Origin: JBFHNV01 sp965365655
GTDB lineage: Bacteria; Pseudomonadota; Gammaproteobacteria; HK1
NCBI GenBank assembly: GCA_965365655.1
Contig: CBDUCN010000313.1
Span: 1-6,007, forward strand
Length of the DNA stretch: 6,007 bases
Direction of reading: 5' to 3'
Shown here: positions 1 to 5,557 of the stretch, piece after piece
Position numbering within the stretch: the first letter of the stretch is position 1
Layout: the number at the start of each line of letters is the position of its first letter
The notes under the pieces: generated by a model
Database searches by the model: none
What the model was told of the DNA's origin: nothing
Seen by the model: the letters and a program-made list of their open reading frames with translations, nothing else
Program-made: the position numbers and the translations under genes

Positions 1-472
1 CCGGCGCCGGCTCGAACAGGTCGCGCCACGCGGCGGGCGGCGTCGCGACCAGGTCGCGGCGGTACGCGATGCCCAGCGTGCCCCAGAAGAAGGGCGTGCC
101 GTGGGTGCGGGCGTCCGGGAACGCGTCGCGCCAGCGCGGCTCCACGTGCGCGGTGTTGGGCATGGAGTCGAACGCCAGCGGCGCCAGCCAGCCGCGGCGC
201 ACGTACGGCGCGAGATTGAGCCCGTTCACGATCATCAGGTCGTAGCCCCGCCCGTCGGACTCCGCGAGGGTTCGGGTGCGCAGGTCGTCCGACTCGTAGT
301 AGACGAACTTCACGCGCGCCCCGGTCTCCGACTCGAACTCGGCGACCACCTCCGGGTCGATGTATTCCGACCACGTGAAGAACACGAGTTCCTCGCCCGC
401 GGACGCGCGGGCCGCTCCGGCGGCGGCGAGCAGCGCGACGGCAGCGGCGACGGCGAGCCCCGAGAGCTTCAT
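1..472 (-). CDS. PotD-like periplasmic substrate-binding protein (N-terminal part, cut by window edge)
   Basis: The first 157 residues of a solute-binding protein of the spermidine/putrescine (PotD/PotF) type; the C-terminal half lies outside the window. Residues 1-24 form a Sec signal peptide: MK, a hydrophobic Ala/Leu/Val core, then a likely cleavage site after ARA (21-23). The mature start has FFTWSEYIDP (31-40), matching the PotD pattern in which a Trp and a Tyr contact the polyamine (W34 and Y37 here). Next come an EFE..TG.RV segment (45-54), a YYES motif (58-61) and GYDLMIVN (77-84). The GTPFFWGTLGIAY stretch (125-137) is also typical. The ATG is supported by AGGAGT eight nucleotides upstream (481-486, minus strand) and by the signal peptide. 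The segment after YDL differs from PotD, so the ligand need not be spermidine. Such proteins serve ABC importers or act as ligand-binding partners of membrane sensors; the missing downstream genes would decide. Confidence 0.85.
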   Translation of the reverse strand, partial: MKLSGLAVAAAVALLAAAGAARASAGEELVFFTWSEYIDPEVVAEFESETGARVKFVYYESDDLRTRTLAESDGRGYDLMIVNGLNLAPYVRRGWLAPLAFDSMPNTAHVEPRWRDAFPDARTHGTPFFWGTLGIAYRRDLVATPPAAWRDLFEPAP

Positions 473-497
473 GACGGTGGACTCCTGGATTCTGGAC

Positions 498-522
498 GCA
501 TCCGGCCCCACCGGCCGGACGC
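498..522. repeat. Inverted repeat in the leader of the PotD-like gene
   Basis: TCCGGCC (501-507) and GGCCGGA (513-519) form a perfect 7-bp stem with a five-base loop. After one A-C mismatch the stem continues for two more pairs (498-499 with 521-522). It lies 26 nt upstream of the ATG of the PotD-like gene, so it could fold in that mRNA leader or serve as a protein-binding dyad. GC-rich DNA makes short stems of this kind by chance, so any function is inference. Confidence 0.35.
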
Positions 523-578
523 TGGAGATCGGCGTGTCGGCCGCGAACGCGGATTCTTGAGCGGCGCCGGCGAGCCCG

Positions 579-613
579 CCGGCCAGGCCCCTCGGGCAGG
601 CGCGCCTGGCCGG
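579..613. repeat. Inverted repeat (10-bp perfect stem) in the 473-715 intergenic region
   Basis: CCGGCCAGGC (579-588) is the exact reverse complement of GCCTGGCCGG (604-613), with a 15-nt loop that contains the small palindrome CCCTCGGG. No T-rich run follows on either strand, so it is a poor intrinsic terminator. It could be a leader structure or a regulator site for the PotD-like gene, or a chance result of base composition. Confidence 0.35.
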
Positions 614-685
614 GAACCTGCTCGTGGACACCGGCCGCTGCGCGCGTTCGGGGTCATTCCCGCTCCCGCTGTCGGACAGGAGCAA

Positions 686-712
686 GGCGCGACGAGGGCA
701 CCTCGTCGCGCC
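686..712 (-). terminator. Hairpin, probable terminator of the 716-1306 gene
   Basis: GGCGCGACGAGG (686-697) and CCTCGTCGCGCC (701-712) are perfect 12-bp inverted arms around a three-base loop. The structure begins three nucleotides after the TAG stop of the minus-strand gene at 716-718, where an intrinsic terminator belongs. On the minus strand the stem is followed by TTGCTCCTGT, which is only weakly U-rich, so termination may be partial or assisted. The position and perfect stem are seen directly; the terminator role is inferred. Confidence 0.6.
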
Positions 713-715
713 GTC

Positions 716-1306
716 CTACGCCGTCCGGTCGGCGTCCGGCTCCGGCTCGGGATTCGCGACGAAGCCGAAGCGCGCCGGCACCTCGGCGCTGCGTACCGCC
801 GTGAGCGGCAGCAGCGCGCCGTCGAGGCGCGCCGCGAGCTCCGCGGGCCCGGTGGCGAGGCGTTCGACGCGCGCCTCGACGGCGGCGTCGTCGAGGGCGC
901 CGCCGTCCGCGGCGCACAGGCGCTGCGAGAACGCGTCGAGGTCCCGGTCGTCGAGCAGACCCACGCCGTCGGCGGTGTCGATCAGCACCGCGCCGTGCTC
1001 GTCCATCGCCGCCGCGCGCGGCGCGGCGGCGGCGCCGGTGTGGGTCGCGAGGCGGCCGTCGTCGTGCAGGCGCAGCACCCAGGGCGTGTACTCGAGGGCG
1101 ACGAACACGCGCTGCGGGCCGTTCTGGAAGTACCAGCAGCCGCGTGCGTCCGCAGCGTAGTTGCGCCCGATGAAGGCCAGCGCCGCGCGGTTGGAGAGGG
1201 TCTCGCCGCGGATCAGCCAGCGCCCGCGGCGGTCCAGCGACAGCCAGCCGTACACCGCCGGCACGTCCGGCCAGCGCGCCATCGCGCGCAGCACGCTTTC
1301 GTCCAT
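716..1306 (-). CDS. Conserved hypothetical protein, 196 aa (DUF family, function unknown)
   Basis: A soluble-looking protein with no signal peptide or membrane segment. The N-terminal third looks conserved and is rich in aromatic residues: MARWPDVPAVYGWLSLDRRGRW (9-30), AFIGRNYAADARGCWYFQNGPQRVFVALEYTPWVLRL (44-80), and a later ID..DGVGLLDDRDLDAF segment (109-126). I recall a proteobacterial family of about this length with this MDES...WP.VPAVYGWL start, listed by Pfam only as a domain of unknown function (DUF2944/DUF2946 numbering, from memory and not certain). I chose the ATG at 1306 because MDESVLRAMARWP matches that remembered family start and GAGGG lies nine nucleotides upstream. The frame stays open further upstream to 1483, but the added 59 residues are Arg/Thr/Gly-rich and overlap the promoter of the divergent gene. 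The tail (184-196) is acidic and low complexity. A hairpin follows the stop closely. It is divergent from qmcA; no function can be assigned. Confidence 0.8.
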   Translation of the reverse strand: MDESVLRAMARWPDVPAVYGWLSLDRRGRWLIRGETLSNRAALAFIGRNYAADARGCWYFQNGPQRVFVALEYTPWVLRLHDDGRLATHTGAAAAPRAAAMDEHGAVLIDTADGVGLLDDRDLDAFSQRLCAADGGALDDAAVEARVERLATGPAELAARLDGALLPLTAVRSAEVPARFGFVANPEPEPDADRTA

Positions 1307-1349
1307 CGTGCGCCGCCCTCGTACGCCGGTCCGTCCCGCGCCGCGGCCG

Positions 1350-1378
1350 GAGCCCGGGATCGGGCTCGTCGTCGGGCT
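1350..1378. promoter_or_regulatory. Dyad plus direct repeat in the divergent intergenic region, possible operator
   Basis: GAGCCCG (1350-1356) and CGGGCTC (1361-1367) form a perfect 7-bp dyad around GGAT. The right half recurs as a direct repeat, TCGGGCT at 1360-1366 and again at 1372-1378, twelve bases apart or about one helical turn. The site sits between the start of the 716-1306 gene and the -10 box of qmcA, where a regulator of either gene could bind. Alternatively it is a hairpin in the minus-strand leader. The pattern is seen directly; the role is a guess. Confidence 0.3.
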
Positions 1379-1431
1379 GCGGCGGCGTCCCGTAGTGTGT
1401 GCTGCGGCACCGTCGGCGCCGCCGTGTTCAC

Positions 1432-1437
1432 TATAAT
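1432..1437 (+). promoter_or_regulatory. Promoter -10 box (TATAAT) for qmcA-nfeD
   Basis: A perfect sigma-70 -10 hexamer, TATAAT, stands out in very GC-rich surroundings. It is followed by a GC-rich discriminator (GGCGCGC), which puts the expected transcript start near 1443-1445 and gives a leader of about 60 nt. No good -35 hexamer appears at 16-18 bp spacing (the region around 1408-1415 reads CACCGTCG), so an activator may help or the promoter may depend mostly on the -10. On the opposite strand the same bases give TATAGT (1430-1435), so a weak overlapping promoter for the 716-1306 gene is possible. Confidence 0.6.
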
Positions 1438-1442
1438 GGCGC

Positions 1443-1470
1443 GCCGGCGCGTGCACCCGTGTGCGCCGGC
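1443..1470 (+). other. Predicted stem-loop in the qmcA 5' leader
   Basis: GCCGGCGC (1443-1450) pairs perfectly with GCGCCGGC (1463-1470). The stem can extend inward through G-U, U-G, G-U and C-G pairs to a four-base ACCC loop (1455-1458). It falls at the expected 5' end of the transcript from the TATAAT promoter, 33 nt before the start codon, and leaves the ribosome-binding site free. It could stabilise the mRNA 5' end. No known riboswitch is recognised. Confidence 0.4.
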
Positions 1471-1492
1471 TGCGCACCGTCAACCGCCCGTG

Positions 1493-1498
1493 AGGAGG
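1493..1498 (+). promoter_or_regulatory. Ribosome-binding site of qmcA (fixes the start at 1504)
   Basis: AGGAGG, a full Shine-Dalgarno match, lies five nucleotides before the ATG at 1504. This settles the start: the reading frame is open upstream to 1399, but a start there would overlap the promoter and add an Arg-rich stretch ahead of the membrane anchor. Confidence 0.85.
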
Positions 1499-1503
1499 CT
1501 GCG

Positions 1504-2439
1504 ATGGAGGCCGGTATCTTCGTGATCGTCCTGGTGGTGGCCGTGGTCATCCTCGGCTTCATGGCCGTGGTGGCCGTGCACCAGGGCATGCACTACACCG
1601 TCGAGCGCTTCGGCAAGTACACCCGGACGCTGTCGCCCGGGCTGGCGGTGATCGTGCCCGTCATCGATCGCATCGGCGCGCGGCTGAACATGATGGAGCA
1701 GGTGCTCGACGTGCCCACCCAGGAGGTGATCACCCGCGACAACGCGATGGTGTCGGTGGACGGCGTGGTGTTCTTCCAGGTGCTGGACGCGCCCAAGGCC
1801 GCGTACGAGGTGAGCAACCTCGAGCACGCGATCATCAACCTGACGATGACCAACATCCGCACGGTCATGGGCTCCATGGACCTCGACGAGCTGCTGTCGA
1901 AGCGCGACGACATCAACGCGAAGCTGCTGCACATCGTCGACGACGCCACCACGCCGTGGGGCGTGAAGGTCACGCGCATCGAGATCAAGGACATCGCGCC
2001 GCCGCGGGACCTCGTGGACTCGATGGCACGCCAGATGAAGGCCGAGCGCGAGAAGCGCGCCAACATCCTGGAGGCGGAGGGCGAGCGCCAGTCCGAGATC
2101 CTGCGCGCCGAGGGCGAGAAGCAGGCCGCGATCCTGGAAGCCGAGGGCCGGCGCGAGGCCGCGTTCCGCGACGCGGAGGCGCGCGAGCGCCTCGCCGAGG
2201 CGGAGGCCAAGGCCACGCACATGGTGTCGAAGGCCATTGCCGGCGGCGACATCCAGGCCATCAACTACTTCGTCGCGCAGAAATACGTCGATGCGGTGCA
2301 GGCGATGGCGACGGCGCCGAACCAGAAGGTCATCTTCATGCCGCTGGAGGCGAGCAGCCTGATCGGCAGCCTCGGCGGCATCGCGGAGCTCGCGAAGGAG
2401 AGCTTCGCGAAGCAGGGCGGCGGCACCGGGGGCGCCTGA
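1504..2439 (+). CDS. qmcA: QmcA-family SPFH/stomatin-like membrane protein
   Basis: A 311-residue prohibitin/stomatin-type (SPFH/Band 7) protein, close in length to E. coli QmcA (YbbK). Residues 4-26 form one N-terminal membrane anchor (FVIVLVVAVVILGFMAVVAV). The SPFH domain follows, with VERFGKYTRTLSPGLAVIVPVIDRI (33-57), the DVPTQEVITRDNAMVSVDGVVFFQV block (69-93) and WGVKVTRIEIKDIAPP (152-167). After it comes a charged coiled coil (about 178-240) built on repeats starting ILEAEGE, and then a stomatin-type tail with KVIFMPLEASSLIGSLGG (275-292). Family members oligomerise into large membrane rings or lipid microdomain scaffolds, and E. coli QmcA is linked to FtsH/HflKC membrane quality control. 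The NfeD-like partner gene starts one nucleotide after the stop, the usual stomatin-NfeD pairing. It has its own promoter and a strong ribosome-binding site. The family is certain; the exact role here is inferred. Confidence 0.95.
   Translation: MEAGIFVIVLVVAVVILGFMAVVAVHQGMHYTVERFGKYTRTLSPGLAVIVPVIDRIGARLNMMEQVLDVPTQEVITRDNAMVSVDGVVFFQVLDAPKAAYEVSNLEHAIINLTMTNIRTVMGSMDLDELLSKRDDINAKLLHIVDDATTPWGVKVTRIEIKDIAPPRDLVDSMARQMKAEREKRANILEAEGERQSEILRAEGEKQAAILEAEGRREAAFRDAEARERLAEAEAKATHMVSKAIAGGDIQAINYFVAQKYVDAVQAMATAPNQKVIFMPLEASSLIGSLGGIAELAKESFAKQGGGTGGA
2065..2196 (+). repeat. 33-bp imperfect tandem repeats coding an 11-residue coiled-coil repeat in QmcA
   Basis: Four consecutive 11-codon units cover QmcA residues 188-231: ILEAEGERQSE, ILRAEGEKQAA, ILEAEGRREAA and the degenerate FRDAEARERLA. 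Hendecad repeats of this type favour nearly straight or right-handed coiled coils, as in other stomatins. The DNA units resemble each other but are not identical, so this is a protein-level repeat rather than a recent tandem duplication. Confidence 0.7.
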
Positions 2440-2440
2440 C

Positions 2441-2902
2441 GTGGGCTTCGAGATCAGCTTCTGGCACTGGATCGTGCTCGGCGTGGTGTGCGTCACCGCC
2501 GAGGCCTTCGTGCCGGGGGCGTTCTTCCTCGGCATGGGGATCTCGGCGCTGATCGTCGGCGGCGGGCTGTGGGCGATGCCGTCCACGGACTGGAAGTGGC
2601 AGCTGTTCGCGTTCGCGGTGCTGTCGGTGATCTCCATCTGGGTCGCGCGGCGCTGGATCCTCTCCTCGCCGATCGAGAGCGACCGCCCGCTGCTCAACCA
2701 GCGCGGCGCGCAGTACGTGGGGCGCGTGTTCAACCTCGACGCGCCGATCGTCAACGGTCACGGCAAGATCAAGGTGGACGACTCGATCTGGCGCGTGCAC
2801 GGCCCCGACTGCCCCGCCGGCGCCCGCGTGCGCGTGACCGGCGTGGACGGCACGGTGCTGGTCGTGGAACCGGGCGAAACGGCTGCCGGGGTGAGCGGGT
2901 GA
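2441..2902 (+). CDS. NfeD-like membrane protein with C-terminal OB-fold domain
   Basis: A 153-residue short NfeD-type protein, like E. coli YbbJ, the partner of QmcA. Two hydrophobic segments at 8-45 (separable near the Pro-Gly at 25-26) and another at 52-70 make a small membrane domain. A soluble OB-fold follows: LNQRGAQYVGRVF (85-97), PIVNGHGKIKVDDSIWRV (102-119), then GARVRVTGVDGTVLVVEP (127-144). The LNQRG, VNG.G and V.DS.W motifs match YbbJ. It has no protease domain, unlike long-form NfeD. Translation starts at GTG, one base after the qmcA stop; the next Met (residue 32) would lose part of the membrane domain. No clear Shine-Dalgarno precedes it, so it probably depends on translational coupling to qmcA. 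The likely role is binding to and stabilising the stomatin assembly, inferred from family and pairing. Confidence 0.92.
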   Translation: MGFEISFWHWIVLGVVCVTAEAFVPGAFFLGMGISALIVGGGLWAMPSTDWKWQLFAFAVLSVISIWVARRWILSSPIESDRPLLNQRGAQYVGRVFNLDAPIVNGHGKIKVDDSIWRVHGPDCPAGARVRVTGVDGTVLVVEPGETAAGVSG

Positions 2903-2959
2903 CATCGGCGCCGGCGGGCGCCGGCCGGCGACGGTGAGCCGCCGGCCGCGTTCCCGGCG

Positions 2960-3583
2960 ATGACCGGCCCGGGTGCGCTCGCGACGCCCGACGACGTCCA
3001 CCGCTTCTGGTTCGGCGAGGTCACCGACTGGGCGGCGTGCGCACGGGCGAACAACGCGCGCTGGTTCCGGCACGGCCGGGACCTGGACGGCGAGGTGCGC
3101 GAGCGCTTCGCGGGGCTGCACGCGGCGGCCGCAGCCGGCGCGCTGGACGACTGGGCGGCCTCGCCCCGCGGAGCCCTGGCGCTGGTGCTGACGCTGGACC
3201 AGTTCCCGCGCCACCTGCACCGCGCCACGCCGCAGGCCTTCGCGAGCGACGCGCGCGCGCTCGGGGTGTGCCGCGCGGGCATCGAGGCCGGGCTCGACGA
3301 TGCGCTGTCGCCGGTGGAGCAGTCCTTCTTCTACCTGCCGCTGGAGCACGCGGAGGACCTCGCGGCGCAAGCCCAGTGCGTCGCGCTGATGCGCCGCCGG
3401 GCTGCGCAGTGCCCTGCAGAGTTGCGATTTTTCATGGACGAAGTCGTCAAGTTCGCCGAACTTCACTGCGAGATCGTGCAGAAGTTCGGCCGCTTCCCGC
3501 ACCGCAACGAGGTGCTGGGGCGCGCCGACACCCCCGGCGAGCGGGCGTGGCTGGACGGCGGCGGCGCGCGCTTCGGGCAGTGA
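2960..3583 (+). CDS. DUF924 family protein
   Basis: A 207-residue, mostly helical soluble protein of the DUF924 family (TPR-like fold; biochemical function not established). Diagnostic motifs in order are the N-terminal DDVHRFWFGE (11-20), the LTLDQFPRHLHR.TPQAFA.D block (78-97), SFFYLPLEHAED (122-133) and the C-terminal H..IVQKFGRFPHRNEVLGR.DTPGE segment (169-194). The length is within the range usual for the family. ATG 2960 is the only plausible start because no ATG or GTG occurs in frame between it and the upstream TGA, but it has no Shine-Dalgarno. It lies 57 nt after nfeD in the same reading frame, so it probably rides on the qmcA-nfeD transcript. Codons near 3411-3475 are less GC-rich than the rest, without other signs of transfer. 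Confidence 0.93.
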   Translation: MTGPGALATPDDVHRFWFGEVTDWAACARANNARWFRHGRDLDGEVRERFAGLHAAAAAGALDDWAASPRGALALVLTLDQFPRHLHRATPQAFASDARALGVCRAGIEAGLDDALSPVEQSFFYLPLEHAEDLAAQAQCVALMRRRAAQCPAELRFFMDEVVKFAELHCEIVQKFGRFPHRNEVLGRADTPGERAWLDGGGARFGQ

Positions 3584-3611
3584 CAGCCGCCTCGAAACCG
3601 TAAGCGCCCAC

Positions 3612-3639
3612 TTCCGCTGCGTTGCAGCACGACTACAAT
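3612..3639 (+). promoter_or_regulatory. Probable promoter of typA
   Basis: TACAAT (3634-3639) is a five-of-six -10 match in an otherwise GC-rich gap. TTCCGC (3612-3617), 16 bp upstream, is a weak -35 with three of six matches. The discriminator reads ACGCGCC, putting the transcript start near 3646 with a leader of about 35 nt before typA. A small dyad, GCTGC-GTT-GCAGC (3616-3628), overlaps the spacer and could be an operator or chance. typA thus appears to have its own promoter besides any read-through from the DUF924 gene. Confidence 0.55.
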
Positions 3640-3680
3640 ACGCGCCCTTTTGCCCGGGCCCCGGCCCAACCGAGACCACC

Positions 3681-5495
3681 ATGCCCCTTCGCAACGTCGC
3701 CATCATCGCCCACGTGGACCACGGCAAGACCACGCTCGTGGACCGCCTGCTGCAGCAGTCGGGCACCCTGGACGCGCGGGAGAAGCCCGTCGAGCGGGCC
3801 ATGGACTCGAACGCGATCGAGCGCGAGCGGGGCATCACCATCCTGTCCAAGACCACCGCGGTGGACTGGCAGGGCACGCGCATCAACATCGTGGACACCC
3901 CGGGCCACGCCGATTTCGGCGGCGAGGTGGAGCGGGTGCTGTGCATGGTCGACTCGGTGCTGCTGCTGGTGGACGCGGTGGACGGCCCGATGCCGCAGAC
4001 CCGCTTCGTGACCGCGAAGGCGTTCGCTCGCGGGCTGAAGCCCATCGTCGTGATCAACAAGGTGGACCGCGACGGCGCGCGCCCGGACTGGGTGCTGAAC
4101 CAGACCTTCGACCTCTTCGACCGCCTCGGCGCCAGCGACGAGCAGCTGGATTTCCCGGTGGTGTACGCGTCGGCGCTGAACGGCTACGCGGGCCTGACCC
4201 CGGACGTGCGCGAGGGCGACATGGCGCCGCTGATGCAGACGATCCTCGATCACGTGCCCGCGCCGCAGGTGCAGGCCGAGGGCCCGTTCCAGATGCAGAT
4301 CAGCACGCTGGACTACTCGAGCTACGTCGGCGCGATCGGCATCGGTCGCATCGAGCGCGGCGCCGCGGTGCGCAACATGCCGGTCACGGTGGTGGACCGC
4401 GACGGCGCACGACGCAACGGGCGCATCCTGCAGGTGCTGCGCGCGCGCGGCCTCGAGCGCGAGGAGGTCGAGCGCGCCGAGGCCGGCGACATCGTCGCCG
4501 TCACGGGCGTGGACAGCCCGCGCATCTCCGACACGCTGTGCGATCCGAAAGCCGTCGAGGCGCTGCCGGCGCTCACCGTGGACGAGCCCACGGTGTCCAT
4601 GACCTTCCAGGTCAACACCTCGCCGTTCGCCGGGCGCGACGGCAAGTTCCTCACCAGCCGCCAGATCGCCGCGCGTCTCGAGCGCGAGCTGATCCACAAC
4701 GTCGCGCTGTCGGTGGAGGCCACCGACGATCCGGACAAGTTCCTGGTCTCCGGGCGCGGCGAGCTGCACCTCGGGATCCTGATCGAGAACATGCGCCGCG
4801 AGGGCTACGAGCTCGCGATCTCGAAGCCGCAGGTGGTCGTGAAGGAGATCGACGGCGAGCGCTGCGAGCCCTTCGAGCAGCTCACGGTGGACGTCGAGGA
4901 CGAGCACCAGGGCACCGTGATGGAGCTGCTGGGCGAGCGCCGCGGCGAGCTGAAGGACATGCTGCCGGACGGCCGGGGCCGCGTGCGCCTGGACTACCTG
5001 ATCCCGGCGCGCGGGCTGATCGGGTTCCGCACCGAGTTCCTGACCGCGACCTCGGGCACCGGGCTCATCTACCACACCTTCTCGCACTACGCGCCGATCG
5101 CGCGCGGCGCGATCGCGGCGCGCGTGAACGGCGCGCTGATCTCCAACGTGCAGGGCAAGAGCCTCGGCTACGCGCTGTTCAACCTGCAGGAGCGCGGGCG
5201 GCTGTTCATCGGCGCCGGCGAGGACGTGTACGAGGGCATGGTGGTGGGGCTGCACTCGCGCGGCAACGACCTGGTCGTGAACCCCACGAAGGCGAAGCAG
5301 CTCACGAACATCCGCGCCGCCGGCAGCGACGAGAACATCCTGCTCACGCCGCCGGTGCGCATGAGCCTGGAGCAGGCGCTGGAGTTCATCGAGGACGACG
5401 AGCTGGTGGAGGTCACGCCGAAGGCGGTGCGCATCCGCAAGAAGTTCCTGAAGGAGCACGAGCGCAAGCGTGCGTCGCGCACCGCCGCCGCGTGA
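3681..5495 (+). CDS. typA: TypA/BipA ribosome-associated GTPase
   Basis: A full-length 604-residue translational GTPase, close to the roughly 607 residues of E. coli BipA. The G domain shows G1 AHVDHGKT (10-17), switch I RGITI (50-54), G3 DTPGH (72-76), G4 NKVD (126-129) and G5 SALNG (164-168). An EF-Tu domain II-like barrel (about 200-300), EF-G-like domains including SGRGELHLGILIENMRREG (357-375) and the BipA-specific C-terminal domain follow. That last domain has GLIGFRTEFLT (445-455), NPTKAKQLTNIRAAGSDE (534-551) and LEQALEFIEDDELVEVTP (563-580). BipA binds 70S ribosomes near the A site, aids 50S assembly and is needed for growth in cold and other stress. All GTP-binding residues are present, so it should be active. 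The ATG lacks a good Shine-Dalgarno (only GAGA at 3672-3675), but the MPLRNVAIIAHVDHGKT start fits the family exactly. Its own promoter lies just upstream; dtd follows 62 bp downstream. Confidence 0.98.
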   Translation: MPLRNVAIIAHVDHGKTTLVDRLLQQSGTLDAREKPVERAMDSNAIERERGITILSKTTAVDWQGTRINIVDTPGHADFGGEVERVLCMVDSVLLLVDAVDGPMPQTRFVTAKAFARGLKPIVVINKVDRDGARPDWVLNQTFDLFDRLGASDEQLDFPVVYASALNGYAGLTPDVREGDMAPLMQTILDHVPAPQVQAEGPFQMQISTLDYSSYVGAIGIGRIERGAAVRNMPVTVVDRDGARRNGRILQVLRARGLEREEVERAEAGDIVAVTGVDSPRISDTLCDPKAVEALPALTVDEPTVSMTFQVNTSPFAGRDGKFLTSRQIAARLERELIHNVALSVEATDDPDKFLVSGRGELHLGILIENMRREGYELAISKPQVVVKEIDGERCEPFEQLTVDVEDEHQGTVMELLGERRGELKDMLPDGRGRVRLDYLIPARGLIGFRTEFLTATSGTGLIYHTFSHYAPIARGAIAARVNGALISNVQGKSLGYALFNLQERGRLFIGAGEDVYEGMVVGLHSRGNDLVVNPTKAKQLTNIRAAGSDENILLTPPVRMSLEQALEFIEDDELVEVTPKAVRIRKKFLKEHERKRASRTAAA

Positions 5496-5557
5496 CGGCG
5501 CGCGAGCGGCTTCAGGCGCTGTCGTGATCGTCGCGGGCGCGCGCTGCTGACGTCCGG

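Noticed and set aside
1307..1483. N-terminal extension of the 716-1306 gene to an ATG at 1483
   Set aside because: The added 59 residues are basic and low complexity, they would overlap the qmcA promoter and leader, and the family-like start MDESVLRAMARWP has its own GAGGG site.
101..1525. Long plus-strand open frame (474 codons) antisense to the PotD-like gene and the 716-1306 gene
   Set aside because: The product is Arg/Gly/Ala-rich with no family resemblance, and both minus-strand genes beneath it encode recognisable proteins. Stop-poor GC-rich DNA explains it.
1480..2754. Minus-strand open frame of 424 codons opposite qmcA and nfeD
   Set aside because: Translation is His/Leu/Arg/Val-rich and matches nothing; it mirrors the high-GC third positions of the real genes.
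2906..2923. Hairpin CGGCGCC-GGCG-GGCGCCG just after nfeD as a terminator
   Set aside because: It has only 7 bp in a stretch made almost entirely of GGC/GCC repeats and no T-run, so it is indistinguishable from base-composition noise.
2336..4060. Minus-strand open frame of 574 codons spanning nfeD, the DUF924 gene and the start of typA
   Set aside because: It crosses several well-supported genes and their intergenic regions and has no recognisable domain, so it is an antisense shadow.
3633..5459. Minus-strand open frame of 608 codons opposite typA
   Set aside because: It is low complexity (His, Arg, Val, Leu) and exactly opposite the strongly conserved typA. A plus-strand frame over the same region is rejected for the same reason.
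5496..5557. Terminator or promoter between typA and dtd
   Set aside because: Only short GCGCGC palindromes with long loops are visible, with no T-tract and no -10-like hexamer; nothing there can be supported.
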